Shown here one piece after another: positions 56,484 through 64,000 of a stretch of DNA of 64,000 nucleotides. Where the stretch lies: NCBI GenBank assembly GCA_029582265.1, contig CM055820.1, positions 17,442,485 to 17,506,484 on the forward strand, read 5' to 3'. The notes beneath the pieces are model-generated. The model saw nothing but the letters and a program-made list of their open reading frames with translations. It was not told the DNA's origin and searched no databases. The DNA is from Zoroaster sp. YZ-2022 (Eukaryota; Echinodermata; Asteroidea; Forcipulatida; Zoroasteridae). Each line of letters begins with the position of its first letter. Position 1 is the first letter of the stretch. Position numbers and translations under genes: made by a program.

Positions 56484-56672
56484 ATATCGTCACGATCAAC
56501 AGGGCATGGAATCGGAGTGCTAGTTTTAGATAAACTCAGTGCCTGAAAATAATATCACACATGATAAGGTCATATTGCAGCTGCATAAATGAGCCAGTAA
56601 TTTTCAGTCACTGTATTAATCTTTTAAAACTAGTACAGCAATTCCTTGCCATTAAAGGGACAATATTGTCAC
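56484..56672. mobile_element. Foldback MITE, family A
   Basis: GAATATCGTCACGATCAACA, GGGCATGGAATCGGAGTGCT, ATGATAAGGTCATATTGCAG, CAGTAATTTTCAGTCACTG and ACAATATTGTCACTACATGG. The right end touches the SINE at 56678. A fragment of the same family (GCAGACTTTCACCAGGCATG) lies at 57331-57365 on the far side of the SINE tail. Confidence 0.88.
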
Positions 56673-56677
56673 TACAT

Positions 56678-57330
<653 letters not shown>

Positions 57331-57365
57331 CGAGCAGACTTTCACCAGGCATGGAATCAGTGTTC

Positions 57366-57927
57366 TATATTTCTCATGAGGATGTTTAGTAACATAACCA
57401 ACTTATCATAAAGTAAGTTTTTAGATTATACTTCATTAATTTTCTTATCAGTTCCAAAGGTGTACATTCCCTTTAACACTAGTTACTCGGACTCCTCCTC
57501 CTACTGCTAGATATTTTCATAATTTAACAGAAATTAGTTCTCCTTTATATCCAGTAAAGATTATTATTTATGATTGAAGACACTTGACATAAGGTGGGAA
57601 ATTCATACAGGGAACCTTGATTTTGACTTATTTTCATTCTTTACAAGTTGTGCACTTACCGGTGGCAAATCTATGGAGGGAATGTGCCTTTTCCTCCTCC
57701 CCAACCCCTTCCCCAACACCCCAACACCCCAACCGCCCACATGAGGCCTGTGCCTCAAGTTCCCCTCCCCAAAAACAAACAAACAAACAAAAACAAAACA
57801 AAAAATTAAAACATTAATAAATACATGTAAATAAATTAAATACATGTAAATAAATAAATACTGGTATTCCCCTCCCCCCCCCCCCCAGTGAACCAACCCA
57901 AGTTAAGCCACTGGCACATACCTACAC
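57366..57927. other. No gene recognised
   Basis: C/A-rich low-complexity at 57680-57800 and a poly-C run at about 57870-57885. Nothing else assigned. Confidence 0.45.
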
Positions 57928-60023
57928 CAGGCGCGGATCCAGGAATTTTTTAGACGGGGGGCACACCCAACACGGACAAATGCGAGCGCGAAGCCCTTAC
58001 GGCGTGGGGTCCGGGGCCCGCTTAAGGGCCCCAGAAAATTTTGGATTCTGGATGCTCTGTGGTGCAATCTGAGGCGATTCCTGGCCAGTTTCACCTGACT
58101 TTTTTTGCAAAAGTTTTCAAGATTATATGGAGAATATATATATATCATTATTTTAGCCATTATTTTATCAATGTCATGACTACAACAACATAAGTTTCTC
58201 CATCCCCGATTTTTGGCATTTAATTTGCAGTTTTTGACTTCAGTTTTAACTCATCCGGAATTTTTCTTGGTTTTAATTCAGTCCAGTTGAAATTTTCAAG
58301 AAAAGGGCTTGATTTCATACTGTTCCTTGCCCTGTGTTAAAACCATCGGCAGATCAGCTGCAAGACTCATCGTGCCATTGCAAGCTCCATGCGTACTGGC
58401 GTGAACTGACAGTAAATTGACATCGGCGATTGTAATTTCCAAACGGTACCCCGACCCTTCTTCAGATGAAACGGAACAATTTATAGACGTGGAGGAATTG
58501 GGTCAAGAAACCAGACTAGCTTGCTTTGCACCCGATCACAGACTACCGATTGCAAACGAAATGTAGACTGACTAATTTTGGGAAGTATTTGAAAAAAGTC
58601 ACTATAATCATCATTGGAAATTGATACAAAAATCCACTTTCTCAATAATGACAGTACACCAAACTGAAGGCACTGTTCACCTTGGATGGTGGCTTTATTT
58701 TTTACTGCACCCTTAATTTTTAATCCTTTTTATCAACCTTTTATGAGACACATCCTTGGATATTTTATCACCGAAGCTTCTCTGGAAAATCAAATATAAT
58801 ATAAAAGAAAACTGCAATCAATTAATTGCCATAATGAGGTTGTGTTAAACTTTATGAAGTCATCTCCATTAACTAAATTCGTGGAGGAAAAATTGTCTTC
58901 AAGAATGGGTTGACTAAAATAAATCAATAAGTTCCTCAGAAGATTGCTAAGGGCTAACCGAGACTGGCCTGAAAGTCCATCAAGAGAAATTATACTTCAC
59001 ACTGGTTAGACCACATCTTTGATATGGGAGCACTGCTTGGAAACCCCATATCACCAAAAAACATCTCTTCGCTTGAAAGAGTCCAGAGACGAGCTGGCGC
59101 TCAGAGCGGCAAGACCTGCCTGTCGAACTTACGGCAGAAGTCAGTTGCTTTAAACGCCGACTTTCTGCGTGTCTCAATTCAAATAATGTAAATTTTGGGT
59201 CATTATTTGAATTAGATATAGGCAAAAGTTCGAACGTTTGAAGCAGGACTATAAACAAAACTTACTAACTAGTAACTAACGGAGATGATACGACCATAAT
59301 TTTGTTGAGACGCATCACAGCCTTGCATTCAAGGCTATATTCACTGCAAAGGAATTTTGGCAAGGAGCCCAGATAATTAAGTTGCTCAAACGAAGTATAC
59401 TACGTGATGTACTTTGGTCAAAGAACGTTAGGTGGTTTTGGGTACAAATACCACTTTATCATGATGAGACGATTTTCTTTTAAAAGCCAAGGTCTATTTT
59501 GTTTGTGGCACCAATTTCAACAATCAAAAAAATAATACATGGTTTCATTACTGGACATGATGGTACTGGATATTTTATTAATTGAAAAGAATGTGTGCGT
59601 TTAGGCCACTCAAAAAGGATTTTGGCAAAACTAGCAAATCATTCAGTCAAGTGATCAATTGTTTCCTGCTGGCTGTGGACATTTAACCGGTAATAAACTC
59701 CCCCAAGAGGATTAGATGTTGAGATGGAGAGAGTTGAAACCTCGAGCTCCGGAAATACTTGCCAGTTTTCTCGCAAAGAGGGTTTCAGTTCCATGGCATG
59801 ATTGTTAACCTTTTTTCTTGTTGCATTTTTCAGTATTTATTTTATGCCAAAAGTAGACACAGCAGATGTTTAATATTGTCGCCGGTATTTTCTTTTAGGC
59901 TACTCCTCCTTTTCTCAGACCTCCCCCTCTTTTTTTTTTCCCCTTTTTTTTCCCTTTTTTTTTATTACTCAATTTACCCGGGGGGGCACGTGCCCCCGCG
60001 GCCCCCCCCTGGATCCGCGCCTG
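57928..60023. mobile_element. Possible 2.1-kb element with CAGGCGCGGATCCAGG ends
   Basis: CAGGCGCGGATCCAGG at 57928 and its exact reverse complement CCTGGATCCGCGCCTG ending at 60023 are 16-bp inverted repeats. CAG-type ends suggest hAT. Both ends are followed inward by G/C-rich sequence (GGGGGGCACAC on the left, GGGGGGGCACGTGCCCCC on the right). TACAC flanks both outer ends, but the full octamers do not match, so this could be two separate insertions of one family in opposite orientation. No transposase is recognised inside. It contains the RT relic at 58960. Confidence 0.5.
58960..59115 (+). pseudogene. Decayed non-LTR retrotransposon RT fragment
   Basis: On the plus strand, LYFTLVRPHL, a stop codon, then YGSTAWKPHITK, a frameshift, then NISSLERVQRRAGA. 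The series LVRPHL-x-YGSTAW ... LERVQRRA is the conserved thumb region of Jockey/CR1-type reverse transcriptases. It is clearly a different, older family from the 48-kb copy (which reads LEYCSSVW, IEGVQRRATK). Flanking sequence is too decayed to define ends. Confidence 0.75.
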
Positions 60024-61214
60024 TACACGTAGATGTTGACCTCTGGGAGTACCGTGCCACTGACTGCATCTACCGTACATCGCAAATATCTAGAAGGGGT
60101 GTGCGTTTTCGGATATTTTGGAAACCGGATACCCGAAATCAGGAAACTTCAGATACCCGGATACCCGTTTTCATTTTTGTTGAAAACATGCCTCCAGTGG
60201 TGTACAAATTATACATGTCCTGTAAATGGTAACAAAATTTACCTTTATAATACAGAGGATACCATACTTAAAATCAATCTTTTCTTTACTGTGTCGTTTT
60301 TATTAAAACAATTAGGCAAACATTCCCTCCTGTGCTGCTAGTTTGATAAGTTATTTGAAGCAGCCGCTGCCAGACCCTATGCAGTCTTAACGATTCGATA
60401 CAATGTATCACAAACAGTTGGAGAAAAGCATTATGGAAAATGTCTGTAAAATACTAGAAAGGCTTTATTGGAGTGTAATCTCTTGAATTTAAAGATAATT
60501 GTCTGAAAATATTATGTATGCATTTGTCGACTTTAAGTTAACCGGTTAACTGACCGTGAAAGTTTGGGTTAAACGGTTAGCGAAATAACTGGTAACTCAC
60601 AGCACGAACATGTACTACACTACACTGTGATATTCACAAGTTCGACAGAGATGCAACATGCGTAATTTACATTTGTGAAATGTACATGTAATCTTAGGTG
60701 CTATCTTGTGGTCTGTTTTAATAACAGCTTTCTATATCTTATTAGAGAGCCAAAGCACTGATCACAATTTTTATCGAAGGTAGACAAAAAAAATGTGATT
60801 TATTCATTGTTATGCAAGTAGATCACAATGATATTAGCACTTTACTTCCCTGACCAAATACAGTGTATGGCAGCTAGCTAGGTTTGAATTTGAAAGAAGA
60901 ATTGTAATTGGGGGAATTTCCCCCCACTTTATAAAAGGTTTTGATTTTGTGTTCCCCCCCCCCCCCCCACTTTGGAACCAAATTTTTACATGTAGAATGG
61001 AATATTCTGGTTTGTATCCAGTGGAGTTAATGATTCTCTTAAATTAAATTTTTTTAAATCTCTAAAACTGGCACAAAATTTTGTTAAATGTTAAAACATT
61101 CCTATACTCTTAAAACTTTCCAAACATTATTCAAAAATGGTTTGAAATTTCTCAAAATGTTCATAATAGTGATGTTGATTTTTTAATACAATTTAATGTT
61201 AGAACAGGCGTTTA
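60024..61214. other. No gene recognised
   Basis: GGATACCCG words at 60115-60165 (TATTTTGGAAACCGGATACC, AGATACCCGGATACCC) form a short degenerate repeat. A GTTAACCGGTTAACTGACCG word near 60540 recalls the ACCGAGTAACCG segment at 11.6 kb. A poly-C run lies at about 60955. No coding. Confidence 0.45.
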
Positions 61215-61705
61215 TGGATGGTCATTGGAATTTGGAATCATCCTTTGAAATTCACACCACTGGCGGCCATCAGATAATTCTCCCCACAGAAGGAAAATGA
61301 ACCAAAATTGGCAGGCTAGGGGCTCACATCTTTGAGGAAAGGGTTTTTTATCGCTGATCCCATGCATGTCCTAATCATTTTAAAGGGGATTAGCAATGCA
61401 ATAATCCATACAATAATTCTGCCAAGCTTAGTTAAATTTATATTGATACATTTTCAGCCGTGCATAATAAAAAAGAAAAACACATGACTCTGATAAGAAT
61501 ACTTTATTTAAAAAAAATATGCAAAAGGTTGCATCACAGATTATCTAGAACACTTAAGCTTCCGGGGTCCTTGGGCGGGCCCCGGACCCCTTGGGTGGGC
61601 TCCGGACCCCACACCTTTGTGGATTTGTACTGTGCTCTCGCGTGATTCCGTTTCCCAATAATCACGATGGATTTTAGCCAAATGTTTCCCCCTCATTTTG
61701 GCCTG
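61215..61705. repeat. Dispersed repeat relic shared with the 18-26 kb repeats
   Basis: CATTGGAATTTGGAATCATC then CTTTGAAATTCA near 61225 and TTTCCCAATAATCACGATGG near 61650 match words at 18.93 and 19.12 kb (and 23.14 and 23.33 kb). Between them, GTTGCATCACAGATTATCTA then GGGGTCC...GGACCCC (61527-61610) resembles, in reverse, the 57.93-58.11 kb end region (CTCTGTGGTGCAATCTGAGG; GGGTCCGGGGCCCG). Confidence 0.65.
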
Positions 61706-61711
61706 CAGCCG

Positions 61712-62067
61712 GATAATAATAATAATAATAATAATGTGTGGACTTATATAGCGCACGTATCCACCAACTGAGTGGTGCTCAAGGCGCATATTATTACCCC
61801 TGCTCACAAGGCTCATAAATCATTCCTGAAACCATCTCAGCTCCCTGGGGAGTATACAGCTCAATTGTTGCCATTACAGCGCATATAGGGCTAATCAACC
61901 AACTCTGCCCTCACAGGTACCCATTTAACCCCTGGGTGGAGAGAAGCAATTATGGTTAAGTGTCTTGCTCAAGGATACAAGTGTCACGGCCGGGATTCGA
62001 ACCCACATTCTGCTGCTAACACCAGAACTTGAGTCCGGTAAGCTAGACCGCTCGGCCACGACACTCC
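61712..62067 (-). mobile_element. tRNA-derived SINE, copy 3
   Basis: On the minus strand: GGAGTGTCGTGGCCGAGCGG (A-box region), GGTTCGAATCCC (B-box), TTGAGCAAGACACTTAACCA, CTTCTCTCCACCCAGGGGTT, GATTAGCCCTATATGCGCTG, and a tail of seven ATT units. The tRNA part differs from copies 1-2 between the boxes, with the body well conserved. Confidence 0.94.
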
Positions 62068-62588
62068 ATGTTCATGTTACACTATTAATTCACTATTTAT
62101 TTTGGAGACTTTCTGGTCGTTATTTAAAAACAAACCTTAAGCAAATTGTAGGACCAGAAACCTAATAGCATGGATCAGTAATGACACACGAATGCTGCAT
62201 CTGCAACTGCCAGTACATCTATACACAACGGTTCAGACGAATCTGTTTGCAAATTCTTACAACGATCCATGCTGTTGCACACAACAAATGCACTGATAGT
62301 GTGAGCTGTATAATAGGGCTCAATTGAATCCAGGTGACCTCAATTGCCAGGTGAATGCTTCACATTTTGATGAAATTCTTTCACTGCTTTTGAAGTCACT
62401 GACGCCAATAATTTGTGTCTAGTAAGTGTAAAATTGTGTTTCATTCCCAACAAAATCGCAGTGCAAGGTAGATCACTATATGCTTGTAGTATACACGTAT
62501 GACATGTTGACATTAATGAGAAATTCACTATTCACTACAAATTCACCAAACATGCACACTCTATGATTACACCTTGACTGATGTAATG
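62068..62588. other. No gene recognised
   Basis: Unassigned sequence. A 62-codon minus frame at 62340-62528 has no recognised domain. Confidence 0.4.
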
Positions 62589-62596
62589 AGCTGATT

Positions 62597-62749
62597 GGAG
62601 TACCTATAGAATGCAGGGCCAAATTTTCAACACCTATTTTCCCTTTTTCTGAATTTGACCTAGGAACCGCAGTTATGTATTTTAAAGTCAGATTACGTAA
62701 ATTTATAAGAAGTAACCTTCGGTGTGGCCCTGAATTCTATAGTTGTACC
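62597..62749. mobile_element. 153-bp MITE with 8-bp target duplication
   Basis: The ends GGAGTACCTATAGAATGCAG and, in reverse, GGTACAACTATAGAATTCAG are inverted repeats that continue through GGCCA. The octamer AGCTGATT lies at 62589-62596 and 62750-62757. The interior is AT-rich with no coding. Confidence 0.88.
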
Positions 62750-62757
62750 AGCTGATT

Positions 62758-63023
62758 ATTTGTCTTAACCAGTTCGCGTCGGAGGCCGTGTATACACGCA
62801 ATTTGTTTTGGCACCACAGATCGGAGAGCGTCTATACACGCCAGAGGAAACTCCGGAATATTTGTATGCATGCTCGGTTGACGTGGCAACGAGCCGAGTG
62901 TACAGTGACATGCTCGGTAGACGTGGCCACGCGCTGTGGAAGCTTCCATTAACGCGTTTGTGTGGGGGAAAAGAAACCCGCACAGGGGCCCAGAAAAACT
63001 TTTTTATTCCCAACGCAAACTGG
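62758..63023. other. CG-rich segment with internal repeats, unrecognised
   Basis: GTGTATACACGC/GTCTATACACGCC (62789, 62832) and ATGCTCGGTTGACGTGGCAA / ATGCTCGGTAGACGTGGCCA (62870, 62910) are paired direct repeats. Both strands have open frames (62808-63140 plus, 62765-63049 minus) with varied amino acids, but none is recognised and the plus frame runs into the next transposon. It could be a promoter or first-exon region. Confidence 0.35.
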
Positions 63024-63027
63024 TTAA

Positions 63028-63437
63028 CTGTTATCCTGCGTGGAGCCACGATCGTGGCTGCGGTGTTCCGTGCGGAAAGCCACGATTGTGGCTTTCAACA
63101 ACACTGTGAAAATGATGTTACGTGGCTTGTGATTGGTTAACGCTACCTACCAAGGTTTACATTAGCCAATAGCAGACACTTTTAGGAAGCCAATGGAAAG
63201 CCGATGTCATGAAGTGAGCGTTCTAAAATCAGCTATTTGTAGGCCAAATGATGTAATTCATGAAAAAACAACAACGCTCGTTTCATTACAAGCATGACAG
63301 AGTCGTGGTATACTACTAGTACTACCAAACACTGTGAATAGTCTGGTGACAGTAACTTTTCGTGAATTTTATATCGGAATATATGAAAACTCTGCACACT
63401 GTATTGATTTTGTGTACTGAACTCCGCAGGATAACAG
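63028..63437. mobile_element. 410-bp piggyBac-like MITE with TTAA duplication
   Basis: CTGTTATCCTGCG at 63028-63040 and CGCAGGATAACAG at 63425-63437 are perfect 13-bp inverted repeats. TTAA flanks both ends exactly (63024-63027, 63438-63441). TTAA is the invariable piggyBac target. The interior holds inverted CCACGATCGTGG-like words near 63046 and 63080 and has no transposase. Confidence 0.93.
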
Positions 63438-63440
63438 TTA

Positions 63441-63672
63441 AAGGGACAATAACGCGTAACGATCGACAGTGCATGGAATCAGAGTGCTACATGTAGTTGT
63501 AGATTAACTGGAAAAAAAAAAGTACCCCACATGATAAGGTCATATTACCGTTGCTGCTGCATAGATGATCCAGTAATTTTCAGTCACTGTGTTCATCTTA
63601 AACTACAAGACACCGATTCCAGCATGCCCTGTTGAAAGTCTGCTCTGATCGTGATGATAAGTGTCCCTAACT
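63441..63672. mobile_element. Foldback MITE, family A
   Basis: AAAGGGACAATAACGCG, GTGCATGGAATCAGAGTGCT, ATGATAAGGTCATATTACCG, TTGCTGCTGCATAGATG, TTTTCAGTCACTGTGTTCAT and GCATGCCCTGTTGAAAGTCT. It directly abuts the piggyBac-like MITE. The left arm is slightly shortened and carries a 10-base A-run. Confidence 0.92.
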
Positions 63673-64000
63673 CCCTAAGCATTGTTACTGAACAATAAAA
63701 ATCCTTCAAAATCCTCCAACTGCTTTTGTTGTCTATAGGGAGTTAGGGTTAAGTCCCATGGTCTAGTTGTGACTCTGTGATTTGAATCTGTGTGTTCCCT
63801 ACATCTTGGAGTGTAGCTTTGATATCTCTTGAATATACTATATAATTCTCCTGTAAATGTGTGCATTTAAGACACTACATGTGTATGTTATTCAAATCAT
63901 GTCCAGCAATTTACACAGGTATTGTCTTATGATTTGCATGTGCATGTAACTGCATGGTCCTTAATCATTTGACTTGTAGATCAATAAATACCTAAATGCA
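63673..64000. other. No gene recognised
   Basis: AACTCCCTAA near 63668 and TAGGGAGTTAGGG near 63737 form a short inverted repeat. Otherwise unassigned to the window end. Confidence 0.4.

Noticed and set aside
58980..59258. 92-codon minus-strand frame
   Set aside because: It is antisense to a recognisable, decayed RT fragment on the plus strand.

Overview
This window is eukaryotic. It has very low coding density, is AT-rich, carries interrupted coding exons with canonical splice sites, and is packed with animal-type repeats: a Penelope-like element, two non-LTR retrotransposon relics, tRNA-derived SINEs with ATT tails, foldback and hAT-like MITEs, and Helentron-like satellite arrays. Together with a Golgi carbohydrate sulfotransferase exon, this best fits a marine invertebrate, perhaps a deuterostome such as an echinoderm, hemichordate or amphioxus. 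The species cannot be fixed from the sequence. Two runs of exactly 500 N (10417-10916 and 33435-33934) are scaffold gaps.

Genes. The one secure protein-coding feature is the last exon of a carbohydrate sulfotransferase (42661-43620, +), with a splice acceptor before it and a poly(A) signal after it. A minus-strand first exon at 15431-15597 encodes a type II signal anchor and ends at a consensus donor. It looks like the start of a Golgi enzyme whose other exons are not recognised here. A plus-strand candidate first exon lies at 55787-55931. Weaker exon candidates lie at 5786-5818, 7957-8056 and 29097-29264.

Layout. 0-5.6 kb: an AT microsatellite, a 450-bp foldback element, ten palindromic 50-bp repeats, then 149-bp satellite units in two blocks with a shared leader. 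5.7-8.9 kb: possible spliced transcription unit, a 123-bp repeat carrying a splice acceptor, a TIR element, and a CA-flanked duplicated segment. 8.8-10.4 kb: a decayed Penelope-like element (minus strand) split by a 146-bp MITE with a 9-bp target duplication. 12-17 kb: foldback copies, a TIR element and the signal-anchor exon. 17.4-26.2 kb: a small tandem duplication followed by two copies of a 3.9-kb segment in direct repeat. 27-33 kb: mostly unrecognised sequence with a few MITEs. 34.8-36.2 kb: a 1.4-kb TTAA-flanked element with about 280-bp inverted repeats. 38.3-41.3 kb: a SINE, then a 2.6-kb foldback structure with tandem repeats in its arms. 42-44 kb: the sulfotransferase. 44-55 kb: MITEs, a 5'-truncated non-LTR element, two nested GTCG-rich elements and an 81-bp tandem repeat. 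55.4-64 kb: the candidate first exon, foldback copies, two SINEs, a possible 2.1-kb hAT-like element, and several short MITEs with clear target duplications.

No operon-like or multigene system is visible. The main content is an unusually rich set of foldback and MITE families, several with precise insertion footprints.
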